A stretch of DNA of 64,000 nucleotides, from positions 124,001 through 188,000 of the forward strand of contig JAGAIR010000002.1 in assembly GCA_017626435.1 (NCBI GenBank), read 5' to 3'. Made by a program: the position numbers and the translations under genes. The notes beneath the pieces were generated by a model that was given only the letters and a program-made list of their open reading frames with translations, was not told the origin of the DNA and searched no databases. Positions within the stretch are counted from its first letter, which is position 1. Every line of letters begins with the position of its first letter. Shown here in pieces: positions 17,941 through 27,629 of this stretch. The DNA is from Lachnospiraceae bacterium (GTDB taxonomy: Bacteria; Bacillota_A; Clostridia; Lachnospirales; Lachnospiraceae).

Positions 17941-18618
17941 TTATACGTTTTCTATCTGCCAGTCAATCGGTTCCACACCATGAGCTTCTAAAAACTCATT
18001 TGCCTGGCTGAAATGCTTACATCCAAAAAATCCACGATATGCAGAAAGCGGACTCGGATGTGGTGCTTTTAAAATCAAATGGTTTGGATTCGTCAGCATC
18101 GGTATCTTACTCTGTGCCGGGCGACCCCATAACATATATACAATAGGACGGTCCTGGGCATTTACTGCCTGTATCACAGCATCGGTAAACTGCTCCCAGC
18201 CCTTTCCCTGATGAGAACCTGCCTGATGAGCCCTGACAGTCAGTACAGTATTCAGAAGAAGCACTCCCTGATCCGCCCACTTTTTCAAATATCCGTTATT
18301 AGGAATCTCACACCCTAAATCTTCCTGAAGTTCCTTATAAATATTCTGCAATGACGGTGGAATCTCCTTCTGATCCTCTGGAACAGAAAATGACAATCCA
18401 TGCGCCTGATGTACATTATGGTATGGATCCTGTCCTAAAATCAGGACTTTTACCTGGGATAACGGAGTAAAATGAAATGCATTAAAAATATCATCTGCCG
18501 GAGGATAAATAACTGTTCTGCTGTACTCCTCCTTCACAAACTCAAACAATTCCCGGTAATAAGGCTTTGCAAACTCTCCTCTAATGGCTCCCAGCCAATC
18601 ATTTGTAATCATTGCCAT
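17941..18618 (-). CDS. ung: Uracil-DNA glycosylase, family 1
   Basis: Removes uracil from DNA at the start of base excision repair. The 225 residues contain the water-activating GQDPYHN motif, the LLLNTVLTVR block and the DNA-intercalating HPSPLSAYRG loop. The ATG at 18618 has GGAGG eight bases upstream; the frame extension beyond is not conserved. It follows hisF by 48 bases and could be co-transcribed. Confidence 0.97.
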   Translation of the reverse strand: MAMITNDWLGAIRGEFAKPYYRELFEFVKEEYSRTVIYPPADDIFNAFHFTPLSQVKVLILGQDPYHNVHQAHGLSFSVPEDQKEIPPSLQNIYKELQEDLGCEIPNNGYLKKWADQGVLLLNTVLTVRAHQAGSHQGKGWEQFTDAVIQAVNAQDRPIVYMLWGRPAQSKIPMLTNPNHLILKAPHPSPLSAYRGFFGCKHFSQANEFLEAHGVEPIDWQIENV

Positions 18619-18666
18619 TGCTATATCCTCCCTGTTTTCTATGGCTATGTGCTGTACCCACATCAT

Positions 18667-19428
18667 TTATAATCGAACACTAATCCCTTCGTCCCGAAGA
18701 TATTCCTTTACCTGATGTATAGTAAGCTCTTTATAATGGAATAATGATGCCGCCAGCACAGCCTCTGCCTTTCCCTTTGTAAATGCCTCTTTAAAATGTT
18801 CCAGTTTTCCTGCTCCACCGGAAGCAATGACAGGAATCGAAACATTTTCTGAGATAGTTCTGGTCAGCTCATTATCATAACCATTTTTCGTGCCATCACA
18901 ATCCATACTGGTAAGAAGGATTTCCCCGGCTCCCAGCTCTGCCGCCTTGATCGCCCATTCCACGGCATCCAGTCCCATATCTATCCTGCCGCCATTTTTG
19001 TAGATATTCCATCCACTTCCATCTTCACGTCTTTTGGCATCAATTGCTACAACAACACACTGGCTGCCAAATTTCAATGCCGCTTCCGAAATCAGTTCCG
19101 GATTCATGATCGCTGCAGAATTAACAGACACCTTATCTGCCCCTTCCCGCAGAATCACCTTAAAATCCTCTACAGTACGGATACCCCCACCCACAGTGAA
19201 CGGGATAAATACCGTCTCTGCCACACGCCGTACCATATCGATTTTAGTAGCACGGGCATCAGAAGAGGCTGTAATGTCCAGAAAAACCAGCTCATCTGCA
19301 CCTTCTCTACCGTATGCTGCACCTACCTCTACCGGATCGCCGGCATCTTTTAGATCCACAAAGTTAACACCCTTCACTACTCTTCCATTATGTACATCCA
19401 AACAAGGAATCACTCTCTTTGTAAACAT
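18667..19428 (-). CDS. hisF: Imidazole glycerol phosphate synthase, cyclase subunit HisF
   Basis: Barrel enzyme that uses ammonia from HisH to form imidazole glycerol phosphate and AICAR. The 253 residues have the catalytic first-strand aspartate in [15 protein letters not shown], the central phosphate site VGGGIRT and the catalytic [10 protein letters not shown] segment. It lies 24 bases after hisH. The other histidine genes are not in the window. Confidence 0.97.
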   Translation of the reverse strand: MFTKRVIPCLDVHNGRVVKGVNFVDLKDAGDPVEVGAAYGREGADELVFLDITASSDARATKIDMVRRVAETVFIPFTVGGGIRTVEDFKVILREGADKVSVNSAAIMNPELISEAALKFGSQCVVVAIDAKRREDGSGWNIYKNGGRIDMGLDAVEWAIKAAELGAGEILLTSMDCDGTKNGYDNELTRTISENVSIPVIASGGAGKLEHFKEAFTKGKAEAVLAASLFHYKELTIHQVKEYLRDEGISVRL

Positions 19429-19452
19429 TCTCTCTCTCCATTTCCTTCTATT

Positions 19453-20058
19453 CTATATCTCACAAAAGTTTTTTAAAATCTGTAATCCCGTGTCACCGCT
19501 TTTCTCTGGATGGAACTGACAGGCAAACACGTTTCCATGTTCTACAGAGGCGTGTATCGGTACAATATAATCTGTCGTTGCAGCTACATCCTCTTCATGA
19601 TCAGCTTTTAAATAAAAGGAGTGTACAAAATAGACATAGGCATCCTGGTCAATTCCACGAAACAGACGGGCATCCTCCTTTATTTTCAAGGAATTCCAAC
19701 CCATGTGAGGAATTTTATAATCTTCCTTGGGAGGGATCGCTACTATATCTCCTTCTAAGATCCCAAGCCCCTGTACTCCCGGAGACTCGTCACTGCTCCG
19801 AAACAATAATTGCAAGCCCAGACAAATCCCCAGAAATGGAGTCCCTTTTGCTGTCACCTCACGGATTACCTCCACAAGACCAAAACGATGCAGTTTTTCC
19901 ATGGCGTCTCCAAATGCACCTACTCCCGGCAATATCACCTTATCCGCCAGTTTAATCTTCTCCGGCTCGCGTGTGACAAGGCACTCCTCACCCAGATAGA
20001 GCAGTGCCTTTTCCACACTTTTCAGATTTCCTGCATCATAATCAATAATCGCTATCAT
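19453..20058 (-). CDS. hisH: Imidazole glycerol phosphate synthase, glutamine amidotransferase subunit HisH
   Basis: Class I glutamine amidotransferase that feeds ammonia to HisF. The 201 residues show the nucleophile elbow GICLGLQLL and the catalytic His-Glu in FHPEKSG, with the N-terminal [11 protein letters not shown] block. Forms an operon with hisF; together they make a complete synthase, an arrangement separated from any his operon seen here. Confidence 0.97.
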   Translation of the reverse strand: MIAIIDYDAGNLKSVEKALLYLGEECLVTREPEKIKLADKVILPGVGAFGDAMEKLHRFGLVEVIREVTAKGTPFLGICLGLQLLFRSSDESPGVQGLGILEGDIVAIPPKEDYKIPHMGWNSLKIKEDARLFRGIDQDAYVYFVHSFYLKADHEEDVAATTDYIVPIHASVEHGNVFACQFHPEKSGDTGLQILKNFCEI

Positions 20059-20120
20059 AACTCTTTTCCTTTCTGATCTGTCATTCCCTGAAGTTTATCT
20101 AAGAATACTCTGTAACCCAG

Positions 20121-20143
20121 AAAGGAGCCTCCTTCGAGACTCC
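20121..20143 (-). terminator. Probable terminator of the cheV unit
   Basis: On the minus strand GGAGTCTC and GAGGCTCC form an 8-base stem (one G-U pair) with a GAAG tetraloop, followed by TTTCTGGG. It starts eight bases after the stop of the acidic-repeat protein gene. The T-run is weak. Confidence 0.5.
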
Positions 20144-20150
20144 CCCTTCC

Positions 20151-21659
20151 TTACTTCATATTCGTTCCAATATCAACGACTTTTTGGGTATACTCCTCTT
20201 TGTTCATGGCAAGTATATCATAAGCTTCTGCCTCAGACAATCCAAATTCGTCATATAATATCGATACAATCTGTTGACGGCAGGAATCCATATCTTTTTC
20301 CACTTCCAGATTTCTGCCCATTTCAATATTTTCATCATACTTCTGCATTCCCCGGAGCAATGCATTTAAAGCATCTGGATAATACTTCATATTCTCATAA
20401 TTGGTATAAGCATTCAGAGAACGCTGCACCTTCATCACAGTAATAATCTTATCATAGGTTTCCCGATCCGATTTTTTGATATCTGTACCAAGAATTTCCT
20501 GATATGCCTGTGTATATCTTTGCATACCAAAGTAATTCTCTGCCTGCTTCATCGTAGAACGATAACTAAAAATCTTAGTTCCTGAAATCTCTGCTGTCAA
20601 AAATAGAATAGTGAGGACCACGATAATGGATACACCGACTTTATTCAGCTTGCCAACCACCTCCAGCTCAGCCTGTTCTTCTGCCTCTCTGGCTTCTTTT
20701 TTTGCAGCTTTCGCCTCAGCCCTTGCAGCCTTCTTTAACGCCCTTGCTTCGTCTCTTTTTGCCTTTTTAGCAGCTTTTTCCTCCGCTTTGGCAGCCTTTG
20801 CAGCATCTGCTTCCTCTTTCGCTTTTTGAGCTTCTTGTGCTTTCATCTCTGCTGCTTCCTCCTCAGCAGCTCTTGCCGCTAATTCCTGTTCTGCAATTTC
20901 GTCTGTGACAATATTACCAAAAAGACGTTTCATCATTCCTGGCTTTTCAGGCTCTTCGGAAGACGCTGTTGGAATTAAATCTTCTTCTGCTGTCTCTCCC
21001 AGCATATCTTCCAGACCGAACTCATCTTCCACATCCATAGGTGGCTCATCCGAAGTTCCTCCCAGCATACTCAGCAGGTCATCCAGTTCTCCTTCTTCTT
21101 TGCTGGAATCTTCCTGCTGTACCGGTTCCTCTTTTGGCAGATTCTCTTCTACGGAATCAAAAGAACCTGTCGTATCTAAATTGTCCAGAAGACCATCGAG
21201 CATATCATCTAATGAAGAGTTCTCTGTATCCACATCTGTTTCTTCTGACTTTGGCACATCAGGTTCCACAACTTCAGAAATATCCGGTATCTCCAAATCA
21301 AGCATATCTGACATATCCAAATCAGAGATATCCGGCACTTCCATATCAGAGGTCTCCGCACTTTTTTCTTCCCGTGGTTCTACTGTCTGAAACATATTTG
21401 CAGTATCATCTGCCACAGGAATATCTTCCCCGTTAGATATATCATCCATTTCAGAAAAATCTCCTAACTCTGAGAAATCTCCCAGGTCTGAAAGGTCACC
21501 TAAATCCTCCAGATCAGAAAGACCACCTAAGTCAGAAAATCCTGCCAGATCCTCTAAATCCACAAAATCTGCCAGATTGTCAAATTCATTTGCAATATCG
21601 TCCCCATTGTCTAATTCCAAATCACTTAAGTTTTCTAATTCCTTGTCCAAATCACTCAA
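20151..21659 (-). CDS. Acidic-repeat, charged-helix membrane protein downstream of cheV, function unknown
   Basis: A 502-residue protein I cannot assign. Residues 1-240 are very acidic and low in complexity, with repeated Asp-Leu units (DLSDL, DLEDL, DFSEL). Residues 255-335 form an Ala/Lys/Glu-rich charged helix, 341-359 a single membrane helix, and 365-502 a more ordered extracytoplasmic helical domain with TPR-like spacing. The start is a TTG (21657-21659) with AAGGAG nine bases upstream. It lies 21 bases after cheV, so it is probably co-expressed with a chemotaxis adaptor. Confidence 0.75.
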   Translation of the reverse strand: MSDLDKELENLSDLELDNGDDIANEFDNLADFVDLEDLAGFSDLGGLSDLEDLGDLSDLGDFSELGDFSEMDDISNGEDIPVADDTANMFQTVEPREEKSAETSDMEVPDISDLDMSDMLDLEIPDISEVVEPDVPKSEETDVDTENSSLDDMLDGLLDNLDTTGSFDSVEENLPKEEPVQQEDSSKEEGELDDLLSMLGGTSDEPPMDVEDEFGLEDMLGETAEEDLIPTASSEEPEKPGMMKRLFGNIVTDEIAEQELAARAAEEEAAEMKAQEAQKAKEEADAAKAAKAEEKAAKKAKRDEARALKKAARAEAKAAKKEAREAEEQAELEVVGKLNKVGVSIIVVLTILFLTAEISGTKIFSYRSTMKQAENYFGMQRYTQAYQEILGTDIKKSDRETYDKIITVMKVQRSLNAYTNYENMKYYPDALNALLRGMQKYDENIEMGRNLEVEKDMDSCRQQIVSILYDEFGLSEAEAYDILAMNKEEYTQKVVDIGTNMK

Positions 21660-21680
21660 CCTGCTACTCTCCTTGTATTG

Positions 21681-22592
21681 TTACTCTTCCGAAATATTTA
21701 GTATCTGATCGATTGCTCCAACTAACTGTCCAATTTCCGGTTTTGAAAGCTGCATATCTGCCCCCAGCGAGTCTCCTTTCCTTTTCATTTCATTGTTGAT
21801 CAGGGAAGAAAAGATAATAACAGGAATATGGTTCATTTCCTCGTTCGACTTAATCAATTTTGTCAGATGGTGACCATCCATCTGTGGCATCTCAATGTCT
21901 GTAATAACACATGCCACATGCTTATCCAGACTTCCCTCTTTCTGATAGCCTTGAAGCTTATCCCAGCACTCCTGCCCATTGCTGGTAATGTCCAGATTAG
22001 TAAAGCCTGCTCTATGCAGACAGTCAAGCAGCATCTTTCCCAATAAAGGAGAATCTTCTGCAATCAATATAGGAGACCCATTTCTGGTTCTTCCAGACAT
22101 ATGCTCTACATCTGAAACCTTTAAACCGGTTTCTGGATTGATTTCAGAAACAATCTTTTCAAAATCCAAAATGATAATAAGCTTTTCCTTGATCCTGACG
22201 ATTCCCGTTGCCATTCCCACACCAGCTGCATTAATCGTAGAATCCGGTTTAATAATATCGGTCCAGGATACCCTGTGAATCCCTTCTACTGACTGTACGT
22301 GAAAAGCTGTATTCAACTGATTAAAATTGGTCACAATATACATATCGTTTTGGGATGTCCCGGCAAGATTCAGATTCATCACCTTAGCCAGATCAATAAT
22401 CGATATGATCTCATCACGTGGCATAAAAATACCCTCTATCCGCGGATCAGAATTTGGAATCGGAGTTGGCTCCTGATATGGCAATATTTCTCGGATTTTT
22501 GCCACATTGATTCCGTAGTAGTTGTTACCTACACGAAATTCCAAAATTTCCAGTTCATTTGTGCCACTTTCCAACAAAATTCCTGTCTCCAT
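21681..22592 (-). CDS. cheV: Chemotaxis coupling protein CheV (CheW domain plus receiver domain)
   Basis: Adaptor that links chemoreceptors to CheA and adjusts signalling through its receiver domain. Of 303 residues, about 10-155 are CheW-like (GINVAKIREILP, IIDLAKVM) and 172-300 a receiver domain with the acidic pocket AEDSP and phospho-acceptor Asp232 in TDIEMPQMDG. GGGAGG precedes the ATG by nine bases. No other che or fla genes are adjacent; a chemoreceptor lies at 34.6-36.3 kb. Confidence 0.93.
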   Translation of the reverse strand: METGILLESGTNELEILEFRVGNNYYGINVAKIREILPYQEPTPIPNSDPRIEGIFMPRDEIISIIDLAKVMNLNLAGTSQNDMYIVTNFNQLNTAFHVQSVEGIHRVSWTDIIKPDSTINAAGVGMATGIVRIKEKLIIILDFEKIVSEINPETGLKVSDVEHMSGRTRNGSPILIAEDSPLLGKMLLDCLHRAGFTNLDITSNGQECWDKLQGYQKEGSLDKHVACVITDIEMPQMDGHHLTKLIKSNEEMNHIPVIIFSSLINNEMKRKGDSLGADMQLSKPEIGQLVGAIDQILNISEE

Positions 22593-22628
22593 AACTGAAT
22601 ACCTCCCTATATTTTCACTCTTCTTATT

Positions 22629-23324
22629 TTATTTCACTGATACCTGTGCGGTCTGTTCTCCATCTGAAATATAAAGTGTTGCATTCTTAACCTTTTGTGA
22701 GTCCGGCAAATCAAATAGCAATACAGCTTCTTTGCTCTTTCCTGCCGGTATATCCGCATTAAAATACTGTATATCTCCCTGTACGATCGTGTGCAGCGGA
22801 CTTCCCAGTGTTTCACCATCAATCTCTAACACATACGACAGTTCCTTCTGATTCATGTTTACTTTTTGTTTCTTAGAAGTCACATTTTTTATCCGAAATT
22901 TAACGATAAGAAGTTTCTTTCCTTCCTCAGCCTCCACAGTTGCAAAATCAGAGCCATAACTCTTTTTTAATTCATAGGTTTCCTGCGACAATAAAATTCC
23001 CTTCATCGGTGCCATCGCTTCCAGTGAAACATAATTCTGCGGCTGACTGATTGCCCCCTGGCTGGTCACAGAGTTGTCATCACCAGACGAAAGCTCTGAT
23101 GGACTCGCAACAGGACTTGGAGTTGGTTTTGGTGATGGGGTAGCATTTAAAAGGTTTCTGTCATAATCCAGTCCTCCATCATAATCGGCATCATATTTCA
23201 GCAAAGTGCCTGCTATGTATTCTGCCTCCATATCATTGTTTATTCTGCTCAAATCTGGAACAGAAGTACATCCAGTAAACAATAATGCAACAGCAATTGC
23301 TCCTACACAAAATCTCTTCCTCAT
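22629..23324 (-). CDS. Putative lipoprotein with Ig-like domain
   Basis: A 231-residue lipoprotein: signal peptide with lipobox LFTGC, so Cys18 is the expected lipidated residue. A Pro/Ser/Thr linker (TPSPKPTPSPVASPS) leads to a beta-rich C-terminal domain with alternating strands (VKFRIKNVTSKKQKVNM, AVLLFDLPDS) like DUF4352-type extracellular domains. The ATG at 23324 with AAGGAGG upstream is chosen because it places the signal peptide at the N-terminus. Possibly co-transcribed with cheV, 36 bases downstream. Ligand unknown. Confidence 0.75.
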   Translation of the reverse strand: MRKRFCVGAIAVALLFTGCTSVPDLSRINNDMEAEYIAGTLLKYDADYDGGLDYDRNLLNATPSPKPTPSPVASPSELSSGDDNSVTSQGAISQPQNYVSLEAMAPMKGILLSQETYELKKSYGSDFATVEAEEGKKLLIVKFRIKNVTSKKQKVNMNQKELSYVLEIDGETLGSPLHTIVQGDIQYFNADIPAGKSKEAVLLFDLPDSQKVKNATLYISDGEQTAQVSVK

Positions 23325-23400
23325 GAAACTCCTCCTTACGGATGGTTCTTTAACCACTCTCATATAAGTATCGTATCATATTTTATATATTTGCGCAAGG

Positions 23401-23428
23401 AACAAAGGGCAAAACCAACGTTTTGCCC
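23401..23428 (-). terminator. Terminator of the histidine kinase/regulator operon
   Basis: A perfect 9-base stem (GGGCAAAAC/GTTTTGCCC) with a 4-base loop followed on the minus strand by TTTGTT. It starts 25 bases after the kinase stop codon and separates that operon from the lipoprotein and cheV genes. Confidence 0.75.
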
Positions 23429-23452
23429 AGCAAGAAACTCCTTACAATTATG

Positions 23453-25012
23453 TTAATTCTGTCTATCCAGTTCAAACCAGAATTCCACTCCGTTCTCCCG
23501 GTTGATCACTCCACATTTCTGGTTCATAGATTCCACAATTGCCTTAACAATAGATAATCCAATTCCACTTCCTCCATACGCTCTTGTCCTGGCCTTATCC
23601 ACCTTGTAAAATTTAATCCAGATTTTATCCAGCTCATCTTCCGGGATACATTTTCCTGTATTAAACACACTGATACGCACTACCGCTTCTCTTTCTTCAA
23701 GACGGACAATAATATGTTTCTCTCCATCCACATGATTAATGGCATTGCTGACATAATTGGTGATAACCTCTTCTACCATATATTCATCTGCCCACACATA
23801 CATCGGGCTATACTCCTCCATATAAATGGATGCTTCCTTCTGCTCAGCAAGAAGAGAAGCAGACTGGATAACTGACTGGATAACCTGTACCACATCAAAC
23901 CGATCAAAGGTAACCTGATTATTTCCAAATTCAATCTGGTTTAGTGTTAAGAGCTTTTTCACCATCTTATTCATTTTATTTGCTTCATCTATTATGACAT
24001 CACAATAAAATTCCCTGCTTTCACTATCTTCATTGATATTGTCATGAAGTCCTTCCGCATATCCCTGTATCAATGCAATCGGAGTTTTCAATTCATGAGA
24101 GACATTTGACAAAAAATCCTTCCGCATTTCATCAATCTGAATTTTATGCTCAATATCCTTCTGGAGCTCATTATTTGCCGCTTTCAATTCTGAAATAGTT
24201 TCTTCCAGCTGTTCGGACAGGGTATTGATACTCGTCCCCAGCATTCCAATTTCATCCCGTGTTGTCACCGGATACTTGGCCTCAAAATCCAACTGGGACA
24301 TCCTCCTGGCAATATCTGTCATATGCAGGATTGGTTTTGTAAAACTGTTGCTGATAAACAACAGAAGCGTTCCGCCCAAGAGAATAGCAACAACTCCGAT
24401 ATATCCCAAAAAACGGTTGGATATTCTGGCATTTTCTCTCATACTCTGATAATTTGTCCGAATATATACAAAATATCCCGAATCCAGCCGTCCAAACAAT
24501 TCCAGATAATGGGAACCAATTCTCTCATCATACACCTTGTATACCTGATAGGATTCCTGACCACGTATTAGTTCCTTTCCATTCTGGTTCCGTTGTCCGG
24601 TAACCATTCCTATGACATAATCCCTTGTCTTTTCCTTTATTGTCTGCAACTGGATATCGCTGAGAGCTTCCGGCGTAGGATAATAGAAAGTATAGTACAG
24701 CGTTCCATAAAAATTATTGATCCGAAACATATAAGCATTCATTGAGCTATTAGCTGCCAGTGCTTCCATAGAAAGCAGACTGTCATCCGATAACTGATGC
24801 TGACCTGCCCCCTCCTGAAAAGCTTCATCTTTATTAACAATCGTATTCATTTTTTGAAAAGAATCAGATAATGTTGTGACCTTACTATACTGATAATAAG
24901 TTGGTAAAAACACCTGATTCATAATCCAAAAACCAAATATCATCATAGCCAGTAAACTGGTCAAGGTCAAAATCAATTTTGTCTTTACCGATTGTACCTT
25001 CAGTCTTTTCAT
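23453..25012 (-). CDS. Membrane sensor histidine kinase
   Basis: A 519-residue sensor of a two-component system. Helices near 12-33 and 203-221 flank an extracellular sensor domain of about 165 residues; a HAMP linker (about 222-275), a coiled segment, the phospho-acceptor His306 in NVSHELKTP, and a C-terminal HATPase domain (N box VSNAINHV, G box GGSGIGLSIV) follow. GGAGG lies five bases before the ATG. It follows its response regulator by 24 bases. The signal cannot be read from the sequence. Confidence 0.92.
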   Translation of the reverse strand: MKRLKVQSVKTKLILTLTSLLAMMIFGFWIMNQVFLPTYYQYSKVTTLSDSFQKMNTIVNKDEAFQEGAGQHQLSDDSLLSMEALAANSSMNAYMFRINNFYGTLYYTFYYPTPEALSDIQLQTIKEKTRDYVIGMVTGQRNQNGKELIRGQESYQVYKVYDERIGSHYLELFGRLDSGYFVYIRTNYQSMRENARISNRFLGYIGVVAILLGGTLLLFISNSFTKPILHMTDIARRMSQLDFEAKYPVTTRDEIGMLGTSINTLSEQLEETISELKAANNELQKDIEHKIQIDEMRKDFLSNVSHELKTPIALIQGYAEGLHDNINEDSESREFYCDVIIDEANKMNKMVKKLLTLNQIEFGNNQVTFDRFDVVQVIQSVIQSASLLAEQKEASIYMEEYSPMYVWADEYMVEEVITNYVSNAINHVDGEKHIIVRLEEREAVVRISVFNTGKCIPEDELDKIWIKFYKVDKARTRAYGGSGIGLSIVKAIVESMNQKCGVINRENGVEFWFELDRQN

Positions 25013-25036
25013 AGTATCCTCCAGTCCATCCTGACA

Positions 25037-25708
25037 CTATACTTCAAACTTATAACCCATTCCCCAGATTGTCTTGATATATTCTCCCTTGGCTCCCAAT
25101 TTACTTCTCAATTTTTTAACATGGGTATCTATGGTACGGGCATCTCCAAAATAATCATAATTCCATACATTATTCAGGATTCGTTCTCTGGAAAGAGCTA
25201 CTCCCTGATTCTTAATAAAATAAGTTAATAATTCAAATTCCTTAAAGCTAAGTTCTATCGTCTCTCCATCAATTCGCACCTCATGGGCAGACTGGTTGAT
25301 AGAAATTCCCCCAACCTCCTTTACACCCTCTTCCAGTACATTGGTACGACGCAAAATAGCCTCCACCCTTGCCACCAGTATCTTAGGACTAAATGGCTTT
25401 GAGATATATTCATCAACTCCCAATTCAAATCCCAGGAGTTCATCCTTCTCATCTCCTTTGGCAGTCAGCATTATAATAGGAACCTGAGAATACTGTCTGA
25501 GTTCCCTGCACACTTCCCAACCATCCATTTTGGGCATCATAACATCCAGAATGATCAGGGCAATATCCTTATTTTCATAAAAAATGTCTACTGCTTCTTC
25601 CCCATTTTCAGCCTCTATCACTTCGAAATTCTGTTTGACCAAAAAATCCTTAACCAGCTTTCTCATCCGCTGTTCGTCATCCACCACCATAATCTTCAGC
25701 TTATCCAT
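25037..25708 (-). CDS. OmpR/PhoB-family response regulator
   Basis: A 223-residue regulator with a receiver domain (acidic pocket DDEQ, phospho-acceptor Asp55 in LDVMMPKMDGW, Lys near 105 in ISKPF) and a winged-helix DNA-binding domain (about 128-222, with the VRIDGETIELSFKEFELL beginning). Partner of the kinase directly downstream. GGAGG precedes the ATG by seven bases. Target genes unknown. Confidence 0.94.
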   Translation of the reverse strand: MDKLKIMVVDDEQRMRKLVKDFLVKQNFEVIEAENGEEAVDIFYENKDIALIILDVMMPKMDGWEVCRELRQYSQVPIIMLTAKGDEKDELLGFELGVDEYISKPFSPKILVARVEAILRRTNVLEEGVKEVGGISINQSAHEVRIDGETIELSFKEFELLTYFIKNQGVALSRERILNNVWNYDYFGDARTIDTHVKKLRSKLGAKGEYIKTIWGMGYKFEV

Positions 25709-25795
25709 TCCAAATCCTCCATTCTGTAACTTAAGATATCCGGATTCATTGTTTTTAGTATAAAGAATAAATATGTAAAAAATGTGATTTATCCT

Positions 25796-26398
25796 TTATT
25801 CTTTGTCTGTCTTTCTATCCTTCCCTTCCAATGCAGCCTCACGCTGGTTCAATTCCTTTTCTCTGTCATCCAGCTGCTTTTGCCAGCTTTCCATTTCATC
25901 AATGATTTCGTTCCTCATCTTTGTCTCATAATCTGTAAAATAAGTAAACACAGAATATCTGGAAGTCGCTGTGATTCCGATCATGCCAATGATCACAGCA
26001 ATCAGAACTCCAATCAGTATATTTTTTATCTTGCGGTTTGCCACCGCATTTTCATAAGCCAACTTGTATCTGGAAATCTGTGCAGCAGCGTCTTTATCCG
26101 CTTTCTGCGAACCTCCTTTTTCTTCTGATAGAATCTGCACTGGTGCTAATGTGTCTTCTGAAACAATTTTTGCCCCTATCAGTCTCTTACGCAAATCATA
26201 CAAAAATTGCTGTCCAATGATCGTCTGAAACGATTTTTTCTCCACAGAACGGTTATATATTTTTAACAATGCTTTCATATCTGCGGTATCTGTATTAGCC
26301 ATTAAATATGCAATCGTCTCTTTTTCTTTTTTTGCACGGTCATATTCTGTCTGATTCACAAATTCATAGCCATCTAAAATATATTTTCCTTTTTTCAT
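25796..26398 (-). CDS. Single-pass membrane protein with coiled tail, function unknown
   Basis: A 200-residue protein I cannot assign. It starts with a conserved-looking KYILDGYEFVNQTEYDRAKKE block, has a mostly helical cytoplasmic region, one membrane helix near residues 124-143, and a highly charged coiled-coil C-terminus (EMESWQKQLDDREKELNQRE). GGAGG lies eight bases before the ATG. It follows the anchored chaperone-like gene by 12 bases, so the two are probably a unit and the proteins may act together at the membrane. Confidence 0.7.
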   Translation of the reverse strand: MKKGKYILDGYEFVNQTEYDRAKKEKETIAYLMANTDTADMKALLKIYNRSVEKKSFQTIIGQQFLYDLRKRLIGAKIVSEDTLAPVQILSEEKGGSQKADKDAAAQISRYKLAYENAVANRKIKNILIGVLIAVIIGMIGITATSRYSVFTYFTDYETKMRNEIIDEMESWQKQLDDREKELNQREAALEGKDRKTDKE

Positions 26399-26410
26399 AC
26401 CAAATCCCTC

Positions 26411-27550
26411 CTATTTTTTATATTTTGCATGCTCTGAAAGCCATTTCTTTACAGACTGTAATCGAGTCTGGTTCTCCAAATAATTTCTCTTGTCTGCCTC
26501 AAAAGCTTCTATAGTAGAATATTGATCCTGGGCATATGAATATTCCTCCTCCAGCATCAGAGTATAGTCTTCTCCTGTAAACGAAATCCCCTCCTTTGCA
26601 GCGATCGCCTCTGCTACCAGATACTCCTTTGCCGTATCTTTTGCCAGTTCTTCCAAATCATTGTCAATAAAGTCCTGCTCACTTTCATATCCAAAGGAAA
26701 CAAATACTTCTTCTCTGCTGCAGCCATAAATTTCTGCCATATCATCATATCCCTGAAGAACTTCCTGACGTGCTTCCTCCAACAGACCTTCCGGATATTT
26801 CTTCACATCACACACTTCCATGACATCTGCCCAGGTAAACTCTTCTTTTTGGTCCTCATTTTCTTTCTTCAGCTTTTTACGGAGATGTGCATTGTATTCT
26901 TTTACTGTATCGTATTTTTTTGAGATAGACTGAACAAAATCATTATTATATTCCGGTAAAATCTCATCACCGCAAATATAGTGTACCGTTACATGAAATT
27001 CTACATTTTGACCATCCACCGCAGGATCACCATAGGTTCCCTCAGGGATTCCCAACGAAAAAACTGCAGTCTGCCCCGTACTGGCACCAATCAGACTGCT
27101 CTCGAATCCCTCTGTCCATTCTTCAGAACCAATTTCAATATAATCCGTTCCACAAGTACTGTCCACTTTCTGCCCGCTTACATATCCTTCAAAATCTGCA
27201 TATATCATATCACCTTGCTGGACCGTTCCAGAAAGCTGCTCATAAATTACATGCTCGTCCAAAATGCTGTCAATCTCACTCTGCAAATCTTCCTTTGTGA
27301 CTTTCAGTGACACCTTAACCCCCGTATACTTTCCCAGCTCCACACAGTCCAGCGGATTATAACTCTCTTCCTCCGTCTGCTCTTCCTGTGTCTCTTTTTT
27401 TACCTGTTTTTCAGGTTCCTTTTTCTTGTCCAAAAAATTCTTAAGCAGAAGACCTGCACCAATCAATACAATAGCTACTACTGCCACCATAATATACATC
27501 CATCGTTCTCTATTGCTGTTCTTTCCTGTGTTTTGTTTTTCTTTCCCCAT
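26411..27550 (-). CDS. Membrane-anchored FKBP/trigger-factor-like peptidyl-prolyl isomerase
   Basis: Predicted extracytoplasmic folding factor. The 379 residues have one N-terminal membrane helix (about 18-36), an acidic linker, a segment resembling the trigger factor core, an FKBP-like domain (from GTVQQGDMIYADFEGYVSGQ to the end of the next beta sheet), and a helical region like the trigger factor C-terminus (YNNDFVQSISKKYDTVKEY). No ribosome-binding N-domain is present and the anchor is a helix, not a lipobox, so it would work outside the membrane like PrsA. The ATG at 27550 is chosen for its GGAG site six bases upstream; two in-frame ATGs lie just before it. Confidence 0.75.
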   Translation of the reverse strand: MGKEKQNTGKNSNRERWMYIMVAVVAIVLIGAGLLLKNFLDKKKEPEKQVKKETQEEQTEEESYNPLDCVELGKYTGVKVSLKVTKEDLQSEIDSILDEHVIYEQLSGTVQQGDMIYADFEGYVSGQKVDSTCGTDYIEIGSEEWTEGFESSLIGASTGQTAVFSLGIPEGTYGDPAVDGQNVEFHVTVHYICGDEILPEYNNDFVQSISKKYDTVKEYNAHLRKKLKKENEDQKEEFTWADVMEVCDVKKYPEGLLEEARQEVLQGYDDMAEIYGCSREEVFVSFGYESEQDFIDNDLEELAKDTAKEYLVAEAIAAKEGISFTGEDYTLMLEEEYSYAQDQYSTIEAFEADKRNYLENQTRLQSVKKWLSEHAKYKK

Positions 27551-27629
27551 ATTGTTCTCCATTTCCATTTTATTTCTATTAAAGTTCTACAGATAAGGCT
27601 ATTTTTGACGGAACTGTCTGGTTTTCTGT

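Noticed and set aside
20611..21390. Plus-strand open frames rich in Ser and Ala opposite the acidic-repeat gene.
   Set aside because: They mirror the low-complexity codons of the real gene on the minus strand.
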